Counted from the stretch's first letter, positions 42,717 through 50,380 are shown. The stretch: 50,638 nt of DNA from Candidatus Microgenomates bacterium (GCA_016782545.1 JADHYG010000002.1:1-50638); one strand, 5' to 3'. Numbers and translations are program-made. The notes: generated by a model from the sequence alone, not told the origin.

Positions 42717-44003
42717 ATGAATAAAATTTTAGATCCAATCAAAAATATTTTCAGAATTAAAGAATTAAGAAGAAAAATTCTTTTTACTTTTTTTATTTTT
42801 TTAGTTTTTAGAATTTTTGCCCATATTCCAGTTCCTGGAGTGGATACAGAAGCTTTAAAAAGCTTTTTTGCTCAAAGTCAATTTTTAGGACTTTTAGATA
42901 TTTTTTCAGGAGGAACATTGGCAAACTTTTCTATTATGGCTTTAGGGCTTAATCCTTATATTAATGCCTCAATAATTTTTCAGCTTTTAACGATGATTTT
43001 TCCTAAGCTTGAAGAGATTTCTAAAGAAGGAGAAGCAGGCAAGCAGAAAATTAATCAATATATAAGGTTTGTCACCCTTCCTCTTGCCTCACTTCAATCT
43101 TTAGGGATGTATGCGCTTTTTAAAAATCAAGGCATTATTGGCGGTCTTTCACCTCTTTCTCTTTTGGCCTTGGTATTAACTATGGTTGGAGGAACATTGC
43201 TTTTAGTTTGGCTGGGAGAATTAATTTCAGAATATGGTATCGGCAACGGCGTTTCTCTGATTATTTTTGCCGGTATTGTGGGGAGAATGCCGGTTTCTTT
43301 AGGACAGACTTTAATGACAACAGAATCTCAGTCAATTTTTAATATCTTAATTTTTGTGATTTTAGCCATTGTTGTCATTATGGCGACCGTGATCGTTGAT
43401 GAAGCCACTCGAAAAATTACTATTCAGTATGCCAAAAGAATCAGGGGTGGAAAAATGTATGGCGGACAAGCAACTCATCTTCCTCTGCGCATCAATCAAG
43501 CCGGAGTCATTCCCATTATTTTTTCTGTTTCTATAGTATTGCTTCCAGGGATTTTAGGAAGATTTTTAGAGCAGGTTCCCAATCCCTTAATATCTTCTTT
43601 TGCTCGAGGAATAGGAAATCTTTTTAATCCAAACGGCTTTTTTTATAATGCTACTTATTTTATTTTAATTATTGGTTTTACTTATTTTTATACGGCGGTG
43701 ACTTTTAATCCGCAAAAAATCGCCAGTGAAATTCAAAAACATGGCGGTTTTATTCCGGGGATAAGACCAGGGACGCCAACAGCAAAATTTCTCAATTATA
43801 TTTTAGTCAGAATCACTTTAGTCGGAGCGATTTTTCTAGGAGTAATTGCTCTTTTACCGTCTTTGGCTCGAGTGGCCACTGGAGTGACAACAATGATGTT
43901 GGGAGGAACAGGAATTCTCATTGTTGTTTCTGTGGTTTTGGAAACAGTCAAACAGTTTGAATCAATGTTGATCATGAGAGAGTATGAGGGATTCTTAAAA
44001 TGA
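42717..44003 (+). CDS. secY: Preprotein translocase subunit SecY
   Basis: The 428-residue membrane protein has about ten helices. It has the N-terminal [20 protein letters not shown], the plug region after it, the [19 protein letters not shown] stretch, [14 protein letters not shown] and [17 protein letters not shown], and the C-terminal tail EGFLK. SecY forms the protein-export channel. It overlaps adk by four bases (ATGA), as in many spc operons. Confidence 0.97.
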   Translation: MNKILDPIKNIFRIKELRRKILFTFFIFLVFRIFAHIPVPGVDTEALKSFFAQSQFLGLLDIFSGGTLANFSIMALGLNPYINASIIFQLLTMIFPKLEEISKEGEAGKQKINQYIRFVTLPLASLQSLGMYALFKNQGIIGGLSPLSLLALVLTMVGGTLLLVWLGELISEYGIGNGVSLIIFAGIVGRMPVSLGQTLMTTESQSIFNILIFVILAIVVIMATVIVDEATRKITIQYAKRIRGGKMYGGQATHLPLRINQAGVIPIIFSVSIVLLPGILGRFLEQVPNPLISSFARGIGNLFNPNGFFYNATYFILIIGFTYFYTAVTFNPQKIASEIQKHGGFIPGIRPGTPTAKFLNYILVRITLVGAIFLGVIALLPSLARVATGVTTMMLGGTGILIVVSVVLETVKQFESMLIMREYEGFLK

Positions 44004-44539
44004 AGATAATACTAATGGGTATTCAGGGCTCTGGCAAGTCAACTCAGGGAAATTTATTAAGCAAGAATTTAAATCTTCCCTATCTTTCTACTGGTCATAT
44101 TTTTAGAGACATGACCAAAGAAAAGAGCAAGCTGGGTCGTTACCTTAAAGAAACAATGAATGCCGGCTTTTTAATCCCTGATCAAAAAACGGTTTTTATT
44201 GTTAAAGAATATCTTTCCCGATCTGAATATGAAGCAGGTTTTATTCTTGATGGGTTTCCTCGGACTCTTTATCAAGCTAAAAAATTTGATCATCATATAG
44301 ATAGGGTTTTTTATCTTAAAGTTTCTGATAAAGAAGCTCTTTGGCGATTGTCTTATCGAAATGATGTGGTCAGAGAAGATGAAACTTTAAAAGCAGTCAG
44401 AAAAAGAATTGAGCTTTTTCATAAATTTGCCGAACCGGTCTTTACTTATTATCGCCGTCGTAAACTTTTAATAGAGGTTAATGGAGAAAAGCCAATCAAA
44501 GAAGTTAATCAACAGATTTTAAAATATCTAAAAAAATGA
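44000..44539 (+). CDS. adk: Adenylate kinase, short form
   Basis: The 179-residue protein has the P-loop [18 protein letters not shown] (AMP site), [14 protein letters not shown] and [16 protein letters not shown]. The LID domain is reduced to a few residues, without the zinc cysteines of long forms, so the protein is of the short type. It balances AMP, ADP and ATP. Position after secY supports adk rather than another nucleoside monophosphate kinase. Confidence 0.88.
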   Translation: MKIILMGIQGSGKSTQGNLLSKNLNLPYLSTGHIFRDMTKEKSKLGRYLKETMNAGFLIPDQKTVFIVKEYLSRSEYEAGFILDGFPRTLYQAKKFDHHIDRVFYLKVSDKEALWRLSYRNDVVREDETLKAVRKRIELFHKFAEPVFTYYRRRKLLIEVNGEKPIKEVNQQILKYLKK

Positions 44540-45084
44540 ATAAAAAAATTATTGCTATTGTTGGTATGGCTGGAGCTGGGAAAAGTGAAGCCGCTAATTT
44601 TTTTAAAGAAAAAGGTTTTCCTATTTTACGTTTTGGCGATCAAACAGACATTGGTTTAAAAGAGTTAGGTAAAGAATTAACCGAAAAAAACGAACGCTGG
44701 TATCGTGAAAAGTTAAGAAATGATTTAGGCATGTCAGCCTATGCTATTAAAATTAAGCCTAAGCTTGACAAGCTTATTGACAAGCATAAGATAATCGTTT
44801 TGGATGGTCTTTATTCATGGGAAGAATATGAATACTTAAAGAAGATTTATCCTGAACTTTTTCTTTTAAGTATTTATGCACAGCCAAAAATTCGCTATCA
44901 ACGCTTAGTTAAAAGAAATCATCGGCGAATAGATTTGAAAGATGCTCGATCTCGAGACATTGCTGAGCTTAAAAATTTGAACAAAGGCGGTCCTATTGCT
45001 ATTGCTGATTATTTGATTAAGAATGAAAAGGATTTTAACGATTTGAGAAAAAGAGTGAAAGAATTTTTAGGATTGACAAAATGA
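44536..45084 (+). CDS. P-loop kinase, UPF0200/dephospho-CoA kinase-like
   Basis: The 182-residue protein has the Walker A loop GMAGAGKSEAANFFKEKGFP, RFGDQTDIGLKELG, a central IIVLDGLYSWEEYEYLKK, the helix YAQPKIRYQRLVKR and the C-terminal IAIADYLIKNE. This order matches UPF0200, a family best known from archaea, and is close to dephospho-CoA kinase. The substrate is unknown. It is coupled to adk and map by overlaps of four bases on each side. Confidence 0.7.
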   Translation: MNKKIIAIVGMAGAGKSEAANFFKEKGFPILRFGDQTDIGLKELGKELTEKNERWYREKLRNDLGMSAYAIKIKPKLDKLIDKHKIIVLDGLYSWEEYEYLKKIYPELFLLSIYAQPKIRYQRLVKRNHRRIDLKDARSRDIAELKNLNKGGPIAIADYLIKNEKDFNDLRKRVKEFLGLTK

Positions 45085-45857
45085 TTTCTATTAAAACCGA
45101 AGCAGAGATTGAAATCATGAAAAAAAGTGGTAGAATTTTGGCTTCGGTGATGGAAGAAACGATTAAGCAAGTAAAAATTGGAGTGACTACTGCGAAACTT
45201 GATCAATTTGCTGAAAAACTGATTAAAGAAAAAGATGGCCAATGCTCTTTTAAAATGGTGCCTAAATATAAATGGGCCACTTGCATGTGTGTTAATGATT
45301 GCGTTGTTCATGGCGTACCCAATCAATATCAATTAAAAGAAGGTGATATTTTAGGAATGGATATCGGTGTTTTTTATCAAGGTTTTCATGCAGATATGGC
45401 TCGCACCCTTTTGGTGCGAAACCAAAAACCAAAAACCAAAAACCAAAAACAAGAAGGAATTAAGAAATTTTTAGAAACAGGAGAGAATACGCTTAAAAAA
45501 GCGATTTCTACAGCGAGGATAGGAAATAGAATTGGTCATATTTCTAAAGTAATTCAGGAAAATATTGAGGGAGCGGGCTATTCAATCGTTAAAAATCTAG
45601 TTGGCCATGGAGTTGGAAGGAAACTTCATGAAGATCCTCAAATCCCTGGTTTTTTAAGAGGGAAAATAAAAGATTCACCTCTTCTTAAAAAAGGCATGAC
45701 GATAGCGATTGAAGTAATTTATAATCAGGGCTCAGACAAAATTGTTTTGAAGAAAAGCGATGGTTGGACAATTTTAACTAAAGATGACAGTTTGTCAGGT
45801 CTTTTTGAAAACACAATAGCAATTACAGAAAAAGGGCCGACAATATTGACCAAATAG
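45081..45857 (+). CDS. map: Methionine aminopeptidase, type I, with heptamer-encoded insert
   Basis: The 258-residue protein has metal ligands in LGMDIGVFYQGFHADMART (two Asp), GHGVGRKLHEDPQIPGF (His), AIEVIYNQ (Glu) and LFENTIAITEKGP (Glu), and CVNDCVVHGVP near the substrate site. It removes the initiator Met. After ADMARTLLV the segment RNQKPKTKNQKQEG is encoded by four perfect ACCAAAA units preceded by a 7-bp hairpin. This replaces the usual sequence of that surface loop. The infA promoter lies in its last codons. Confidence 0.95.
   Translation: MISIKTEAEIEIMKKSGRILASVMEETIKQVKIGVTTAKLDQFAEKLIKEKDGQCSFKMVPKYKWATCMCVNDCVVHGVPNQYQLKEGDILGMDIGVFYQGFHADMARTLLVRNQKPKTKNQKQEGIKKFLETGENTLKKAISTARIGNRIGHISKVIQENIEGAGYSIVKNLVGHGVGRKLHEDPQIPGFLRGKIKDSPLLKKGMTIAIEVIYNQGSDKIVLKKSDGWTILTKDDSLSGLFENTIAITEKGPTILTK
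45401..45448 (+). repeat. Hairpin plus ACCAAAA heptamer array inside map
   Basis: TCGCACC/GGTGCGA (45401-45407 with 45413-45419) is followed by four perfect ACCAAAA units (45421-45448). TTTTGGT (45409-45415) is also complementary to the unit. A one-unit change would shift the reading frame. Confidence 0.8.
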
Positions 45858-45874
45858 GATTAATTTAGTACAAT
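45846..45874 (+). promoter_or_regulatory. infA promoter
   Basis: TTGACC (45846-45851), 17 bp and TACAAT (45869-45874) overlap the map stop. The infA ATG at 45883 is where transcription would begin, within about two bases, so infA can be made from a leaderless message. Confidence 0.5.
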
Positions 45875-45882
45875 AAAGGATT

Positions 45883-46122
45883 ATGGGACATAAAGGAACA
45901 TTTGAAATTGAAGGAGAGGTTATAGAATCTCTACCCAACACTCTTTTTAGAGTAAAAATTGAAAAAACCTCTTTGGAGGAGCTTCAAGAAAAAGTGATTC
46001 TTTGTCATTTATCAGGAAAAATGAGAATGCATTATATAAAGGTTTTACCGGGAGACAAAATTAAAGCAGAGATGACGCCATATGATTTGGGAAAAGGAAG
46101 AATTGTTTATAGATATAAGTGA
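45883..46122 (+). CDS. infA: Translation initiation factor IF-1
   Basis: The 79-residue OB-fold protein has [39 protein letters not shown] and [16 protein letters not shown], the IF-1 signature. A stretch of about seven residues (KTSLEEL) is inserted in the loop between strands 2 and 3. It precedes rpmJ, rpsM, rpsK, rpsD and rpoA in the classic alpha-operon order. Confidence 0.96.
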   Translation: MGHKGTFEIEGEVIESLPNTLFRVKIEKTSLEELQEKVILCHLSGKMRMHYIKVLPGDKIKAEMTPYDLGKGRIVYRYK

Positions 46123-46128
46123 AACATG

Positions 46129-46206
46129 GTTAAATAGTTAAATTGTTAAATGGTTAAGTCGTTTATTTTCTTTTAGCCATTTAGCCATATAGCCATATAG
46201 CCATTT
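46129..46206. repeat. Two octamer arrays between infA and rpmJ
   Basis: GTTAAATA, GTTAAATT, GTTAAATG (46129-46152) are followed after 22 bases by AGCCATTT, AGCCATAT, AGCCATAT, AGCCATTT (46175-46206). The arms TTAAATGGTTAA and TTAGCCATTTAA are nearly complementary, so the two arrays can fold on each other four bases before the rpmJ start. Confidence 0.75.
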
Positions 46207-46210
46207 AATT

Positions 46211-46324
46211 TTGAAAGTTCAAGCATCTGTTAAAAAACGTTGTCATAAATGTAAAATTGTCCGTCGTAGAGGCAGGGTTTATATTATTTGTGAAACTAAA
46301 AGACATAAACAGAGACAAGGATAA
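46211..46324 (+). CDS. rpmJ: 50S ribosomal protein L36
   Basis: The 37-residue protein starts at TTG 46211: [20 protein letters not shown] then [16 protein letters not shown]. The three Cys and the His form the zinc site of L36 (C-x2-C..C-x4-H). It lies between infA and rpsM, the standard place. No ATG is available in frame, and no Shine-Dalgarno site is present. Confidence 0.95.
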   Translation: MKVQASVKKRCHKCKIVRRRGRVYIICETKRHKQRQG

Positions 46325-46341
46325 AAGAAAGTGACTAGTGG

Positions 46342-46394
46342 TTAGGTTCTAGTGACTAGAACCTAGAACCTAGAACCTAGAACCTAGAACCTAA
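46342..46394. repeat. CTAGAAC heptamer array with dyad before rpsM
   Basis: Five perfect CTAGAAC units (46356-46390) run to within five bases of the rpsM ATG. TTAGGTTCTAG (46342-46352) is the exact reverse complement of CTAGAACCTAA (46384-46394), so the spacer can form a hairpin with several registers. Confidence 0.85.
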
Positions 46395-46398
46395 TCTT

Positions 46399-46818
46399 AT
46401 GATTCGAATAGCAGGGGTTCAACTATTAGAAAAAAAAAGAATTGACATTGCTCTTACCCAAGTTTATGGCGTGGGCAGAAATAATGTGGTTAAATTGTTG
46501 GGAAAAACAGAGATTGATGTTTCAACAAGAGTTAAAGATTTAACTGATAAACAGGTGATTAAGATTCAAAAAGCAATTGATGAATATAAAGTTGAAGGAG
46601 ATTTAAGACGTGAGATTCAGGACAATATTAAGAGATTAAAAAGGATTAGATGTTATCGAGGATTAAGGCATATTAGCAATTTGCCGGTAAGAGGTCAAAG
46701 AACCAGATCCAATGCGCGCACTAAAAGAGGAAAAAGAGCCACTGTTGGGGCCATGAAAAAAGATACGAGAGCGAAAATGGATAAACAAAAGACTGTTAAA
46801 GATAAAAAGGAAAGTTAA
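46399..46818 (+). CDS. rpsM: 30S ribosomal protein S13
   Basis: The 139-residue protein has MIRIAGVQLLEKKRIDIALT, QVYGVGRNNVVKLL, DNIKRLKRIRCYRGLRHISN, LPVRGQRTRSNARTKRGKR and a basic tail longer than usual. S13 bridges the subunits and touches P-site tRNA. The heptamer array before it replaces a ribosome binding site. Confidence 0.97.
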   Translation: MIRIAGVQLLEKKRIDIALTQVYGVGRNNVVKLLGKTEIDVSTRVKDLTDKQVIKIQKAIDEYKVEGDLRREIQDNIKRLKRIRCYRGLRHISNLPVRGQRTRSNARTKRGKRATVGAMKKDTRAKMDKQKTVKDKKES

Positions 46819-46822
46819 TTAA

Positions 46823-47194
46823 ATGGTTAAAAAAAAGATTTTAAAACACGTAAATAAAGCCAAGTTTTTTATTACTGCCACCTTTAATAATACTATTATT
46901 ACGGTCACCGATATGGATGGAAATACTCTTTGTTGGGGATCGGCAGGAGTGGCTGGTTTTAAAGGAGCGAGAAAATCAACTCCCTTTGCGGCGACAATAA
47001 CAGCAAAGAAAGTAATTGAAACGGCAAAAATGATGGGAGTCAGAGAAATAGAAATTTATATAAAAGGACCAGGCATGGGAAGAGAGGCAACGCTGAGAGC
47101 TTTAAAAGGATCATATTTTAAAGTAAATTTAATTGCTGATGTGACTCCCATTCCTCATAATGGAGTTAGACCAAAGAAAAGGAGAAGGGTATAG
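46823..47194 (+). CDS. rpsK: 30S ribosomal protein S11
   Basis: The 123-residue protein has ATFNNTIITVTDMDGNTLCW, GSAGVAGFKGARKSTPFAA, IKGPGMGREATLRAL and IADVTPIPHNGVRPKKRRRV, all typical of S11 on the platform. It starts four bases after rpsM. Confidence 0.97.
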   Translation: MVKKKILKHVNKAKFFITATFNNTIITVTDMDGNTLCWGSAGVAGFKGARKSTPFAATITAKKVIETAKMMGVREIEIYIKGPGMGREATLRALKGSYFKVNLIADVTPIPHNGVRPKKRRRV

Positions 47195-47198
47195 ATTA

Positions 47199-47226
47199 CT
47201 AGAACCTAGTACCTAGTACCTAGAAC
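47199..47226. repeat. CTAGAAC/CTAGTAC array before rpsD
   Basis: Four heptamers in the order CTAGAAC, CTAGTAC, CTAGTAC, CTAGAAC lie 10 bases before the rpsD ATG and begin five bases after the rpsK stop. Confidence 0.8.
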
Positions 47227-47236
47227 CTGATTTAAA

Positions 47237-47857
47237 ATGGCAAGATATACAGGACCAAAAAACAAATTAGCGCGAAGAGAAAAAATAGATTTGGAGTTTA
47301 AAACTCCAGGTACATCTGCTCATGCTTCGCTTTTAAAACGATTAAATATTTCTCCTGGCGTTCATGGTCAGAAAAGAGCCAGAAAGCCGTCAGATTATAG
47401 TGTTCAATTAAGAGAAAAGCAGAAAGTAAAAAGAATTTACGGTTTGCTGGAAAAGCAATTTAAAAAATACTTTTTTGAAGCTTTGAAGAAAAAAGCGGCC
47501 GCAGGAGAAGAGCTTTTAAAGCTTTTGGAAAAAAGACTTGATAATGTTGTTTATCGTTTAGGATTTACTCCTACCCGAGCCAGTGCCAGACAGCTAATTG
47601 TTCACGGCCATATTTTAGTTAATGGAAGAAAGATAACCATTCCTTCTTATCGTGTCAGCATTGAAGAAACCATTAACTTTCGAGATAAAAGTCTTAAGAT
47701 TCCTATGATTAAGAAAAAACTATCAGAAAAAAATCCTATCATTCCTTCATGGCTTAAAAGAAAAGGGCCAGTGGGAAAAATGGCTAATGAACCTCAAAGA
47801 GAAGACAACAGAGCAGATATTAATGAACAATTAATTGTTGAGTATTACTCACGATAA
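47237..47857 (+). CDS. rpsD: 30S ribosomal protein S4
   Basis: The 206-residue protein begins MARYTGPKNKLARREKIDL and has GVHGQKRARKPSDYSVQLRE, QKVKRIYGLLEKQF, the S4 domain RLDNVVYRLGFTPTRASARQ and LIVHGHILVNGRKITIPSYR. The N-terminal zinc cysteines are absent (the C- form). S4 starts 30S assembly. AAGGAGG for rpoA begins at its stop codon. Confidence 0.97.
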   Translation: MARYTGPKNKLARREKIDLEFKTPGTSAHASLLKRLNISPGVHGQKRARKPSDYSVQLREKQKVKRIYGLLEKQFKKYFFEALKKKAAAGEELLKLLEKRLDNVVYRLGFTPTRASARQLIVHGHILVNGRKITIPSYRVSIEETINFRDKSLKIPMIKKKLSEKNPIIPSWLKRKGPVGKMANEPQREDNRADINEQLIVEYYSR

Positions 47858-47870
47858 GGAGGTTATTTTT

Positions 47871-48788
47871 ATGACAGAACTAACTTTTAAAACAAAATCT
47901 GAAGTTGAAAAGGCGGATTATGGCAAATTTATTATCAGTCCTTTAAGTCAAGGTTATGGTCATACTTTAGGAAATTCTTTAAGAAGAGTGCTTTTGACTT
48001 CTTTAGAGGGTGCCGCTGTCACTCAAATTAAAATTAAAGGTCTTAAACATCAATTTTCAACAATTCCTGGGGTTTCTGAAGATGTTGTTGAAATAATATT
48101 GAATATTAAAAAAATTAGATTGAGTCTTGATGGTGATGAGGCAGTTAAAATGACTTTTTCTGCTCATGGACCAGGAGAAGTAAAAGCTGGAGAAATTAAA
48201 ACACCGCCAAGAGTGAAAATCTTTAATAAGGATTTAGTTTTAGCAACGCTTAATGACAAGAAGACAAAACTGGAAATAGAAATGACCGTTGAAAAAGGAT
48301 TTGGATATGTATCTAGTGCTGAAAAAAAGAAAGAAGAAATGGGAGTTGTTTCTGTTGACAGTATTTTTACACCGGTAATTCGGGTGAACTATAAGGTTGA
48401 AGAAACAAGAGTTGGCGGCATGACTAATTTAGATAAATTAACTTTAGAAATTTGGACAGATGGTACGGTTAATGCTTTTGAGACAGTTAAAACAGCCGCT
48501 AAAATCCTGGTCTCGTATTTTCAGCAGATTTATGAGCCAAAAAAGGCTGTTGTCGATAAAGGATTAGTCGTCGCCTCAACATCTGAGAAGGTTTTAAAAA
48601 CAACGATTGAAGAGTTAGAGCTTCCTACTAGAGTAACCAATGCTTTAAATAGGGAGGGAGTTAATAATTTGGGCCAGCTTTTATCTCTAAAAAGAAGTGA
48701 ACTTTTAAGAATAAAAAATATGGGAGCCAAGTCAATTTCTTTAATTGAAGAAAAATTAAAAGAAAGAGAACTGGAATTTAACAAATAA
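47871..48788 (+). CDS. rpoA: DNA-directed RNA polymerase subunit alpha
   Basis: The 305-residue protein has the N-terminal domain marks ISPLSQGYGHTLGNSLRRVL and LLTSLEGAAVTQIKI, IPGVSEDVVEIILNIKKI, TPVIRVNYKVEETRVG and LTLEIWTDGTV. A linker follows, and then the C-terminal helix-hairpin-helix domain (TTIEELELPTRVTNALNREG, LGQLLSLKRSELLRIKNMG). The alpha subunit dimerises to scaffold the polymerase and binds UP elements. AAGGAGG lies 7 bases before ATG 47871, so the longer frame from 47835 is rejected. Confidence 0.97.
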   Translation: MTELTFKTKSEVEKADYGKFIISPLSQGYGHTLGNSLRRVLLTSLEGAAVTQIKIKGLKHQFSTIPGVSEDVVEIILNIKKIRLSLDGDEAVKMTFSAHGPGEVKAGEIKTPPRVKIFNKDLVLATLNDKKTKLEIEMTVEKGFGYVSSAEKKKEEMGVVSVDSIFTPVIRVNYKVEETRVGGMTNLDKLTLEIWTDGTVNAFETVKTAAKILVSYFQQIYEPKKAVVDKGLVVASTSEKVLKTTIEELELPTRVTNALNREGVNNLGQLLSLKRSELLRIKNMGAKSISLIEEKLKERELEFNK

Positions 48789-48792
48789 AAAT

Positions 48793-49293
48793 ATGCGTCA
48801 TAAAGTTTCAGGAAAAAAATTAGGAAGAGACATTAAAAGAAGAAAAGCACTTTTTAAAAATCTGATTACTTCTTTTATTTCTCATGGAGAAATAAAAACT
48901 ACTGAAGCAAAAGCAAAAGCAGTCAAAGGTTTGGTTGATAAGTTAATGACCAAAGCAAAAAAAGGCACGCTTCATACTAAGCGTCAAGTTTTGTCTTTTC
49001 TGGCCCAAAAACAACCAGTAGAAAAACTTTTTAAGGAAATTGCGCCGCGGTTCAAGAATCGCCAATCAGGCTTTACCAGAACAATAAAGCTTGGTCCAAG
49101 AAGAGGAGACAATGCTTTAATGGTGTTGATGGAGTGGACAGATAAAGCAAAAAGTGAAAAATTACCTGCCCGCAATGCTACGCATAGCGTTGCAGGCGGG
49201 AAAATGAAAAGTTTAGACAAAAAAACAAAGAAGAAAGAAAAGAAAGAGAAGAAAAATGACAATAACAAAATCAACAAAAATAAAACAGATTAA
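48793..49293 (+). CDS. rplQ: 50S ribosomal protein L17 with palindrome-encoded tail
   Basis: The 166-residue protein has MRHKVSGKKLGRDIKRRKAL, FKNLITSFISHGEIKTTEAK, FTRTIKLGPRRGDNALMVLM and EW, where L17 normally ends near residue 118. The tail from about residue 124 begins with LPARNATHSVAGGK, encoded by a palindromic element (49165-49200), and continues as a Lys/Asn-rich run. The end overlaps rplM by 38 bases. L17 sits at the tunnel exit. Confidence 0.96.
   Translation: MRHKVSGKKLGRDIKRRKALFKNLITSFISHGEIKTTEAKAKAVKGLVDKLMTKAKKGTLHTKRQVLSFLAQKQPVEKLFKEIAPRFKNRQSGFTRTIKLGPRRGDNALMVLMEWTDKAKSEKLPARNATHSVAGGKMKSLDKKTKKKEKKEKKNDNNKINKNKTD
49165..49200. repeat. Palindromic element inserted in rplQ
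   Basis: CCTGCC (49165-49170) pairs with GGCGGG (49195-49200). Inside, GCAATGCTA (49172-49180) pairs with TAGCGTTGC (49185-49193) around CGCA. The GC-rich hairpin is in frame with rplQ and encodes the start of the extra tail. Confidence 0.75.
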
Positions 49294-49681
49294 AAGAGAA
49301 TGGCATCTAATTGATGCTCAGGATAAAATCTTAGGCCGTCTGGCAACGGAAATTGCCCAGCTTTTAATTGGCAAAAAAAAGCCTTATTTTGTTTATCATT
49401 TAGATTGTGGTGATTTTATTGTGGTTATTAATGCTAAAAAAGTTAAGGTAACCGGAAAAAAAGAAGCTCAAAAAATATATACCCGCTATTCTGGTTATCC
49501 CGGCGGACTTAAAAAAGAACCTTTGTCTAAACTAAGAGAAAAAAAACCTGAGGAGATTATTCGTCGGGCTGTTTCTGGAATGCTGCCTAAAAATAAATTA
49601 AGAAAAAAAAGATTAAAAAGACTATATGTATTTGCAGATGACCAACATCCTTATGCTAAAAACCTAGAACCTAGAACCTAG
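49256..49681 (+). CDS. rplM: 50S ribosomal protein L13
   Basis: The 141-residue protein has REWHLIDAQDKILGRLATEI, YHLDCGDFIVVINAKKVKVT, YTRYSGYPGGLKK, IIRRAVSGMLPKNKLRKKRL and LYVFADDQHPYA. The last residues, NLEPRT, and the TAG stop are encoded by the first units of a CTAGAAC array, so the original C-terminus has been overwritten. L13 acts early in 50S assembly and is paired with rpsI as usual. Confidence 0.96.
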   Translation: MTITKSTKIKQIKREWHLIDAQDKILGRLATEIAQLLIGKKKPYFVYHLDCGDFIVVINAKKVKVTGKKEAQKIYTRYSGYPGGLKKEPLSKLREKKPEEIIRRAVSGMLPKNKLRKKRLKRLYVFADDQHPYAKNLEPRT

Positions 49682-49705
49682 AACCTAGAACCTAGAACCT
49701 AGAAC
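49664..49705. repeat. CTAGAAC heptamer array between rplM and rpsI
   Basis: Six perfect CTAGAAC units cover the last codons and stop of rplM and end ten bases before the rpsI ATG. Confidence 0.85.
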
Positions 49706-49715
49706 CTATTATCTT

Positions 49716-50240
49716 ATGCCTAAAAAAATTAAAAAAGAAAAACCAGAAGTTTCAGCCAAAGGTCAATCGTCCTCTGGACAAAAAAAAGATAAACCTAGCA
49801 AGAAAAAGCAAACTTTTTACCAAGCCGTGGGTAGAAGAAAAGAAGCCACGGCAAGAGTGAGATTTTATCCTGTTAGCATAGGTAATATTGAAATTGGTGA
49901 TCTTAAAATTAAAAAAGGAGAAATGGTTGTTAATGGTCAGCCAATTGAAAATTATTTTTCCGGCCAAGTTTTTAAGACTGCCTATATGGAACCTTTTAGA
50001 ACTACCAATACTATTGATCGTTTTACTATTTCCGCCAAAATTAGAGGATCGGGAAGAAATAGTCAGCTGACTGCTTTTATTCATGGAGTTTCTCGTACTT
50101 TGGAAAAAATAGATAAAGAAAAATTTAGATCAATTTTGAAGAAAAAAGGTTTTTTAACTCGTGACCCTCGGACTAGAGAAAGAAGAAAAGCCGGTCTCGC
50201 CCACAGCGCCCGTGCCAAGAAACAATCTCCAAAAAGATAA
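49716..50240 (+). CDS. rpsI: 30S ribosomal protein S9
   Basis: The 174-residue protein has AVGRRKEATARVRFYPVSIG, VNGQPIENYFSGQ, ISAKIRGSGRNSQLTAFIHG and TRDPRTRERRKAGLAHSARA, ending SPKR; the final Arg reaches the P-site tRNA. A Lys/Ser-rich extension of about 35 residues precedes the S9 core. No Shine-Dalgarno site is visible between the heptamer array and the ATG. Confidence 0.97.
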   Translation: MPKKIKKEKPEVSAKGQSSSGQKKDKPSKKKQTFYQAVGRRKEATARVRFYPVSIGNIEIGDLKIKKGEMVVNGQPIENYFSGQVFKTAYMEPFRTTNTIDRFTISAKIRGSGRNSQLTAFIHGVSRTLEKIDKEKFRSILKKKGFLTRDPRTRERRKAGLAHSARAKKQSPKR

Positions 50241-50380
50241 TTACTTATCCTAATTCGCCAACTGGCGGAGAAAGAGGGCACGTCCTCCTTTAAGCTAATA
50301 TTTCCTGTAGGCGGCGGCGGCGGACGCCGCCAAAAGAATAAATCTTGTTAAAAACAACAAGTTGAGATAAAATTAACATT
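50241..50380. repeat. GC-rich palindromes after rpsI
   Basis: CGCCAACTGGCG (about 50255-50266), then GGCGGCGGCGG..ACGCCGCC (about 50311-50332) and CTTGTT/AACAAG form three consecutive hairpins after the last ribosomal gene. One may end the operon, although none is followed by a strong T-run. Confidence 0.45.

Noticed and set aside
46342..49705. The heptamer arrays as CRISPR
   Set aside because: Units are 7-8 bp with no spacers between them, and no cas genes are present.
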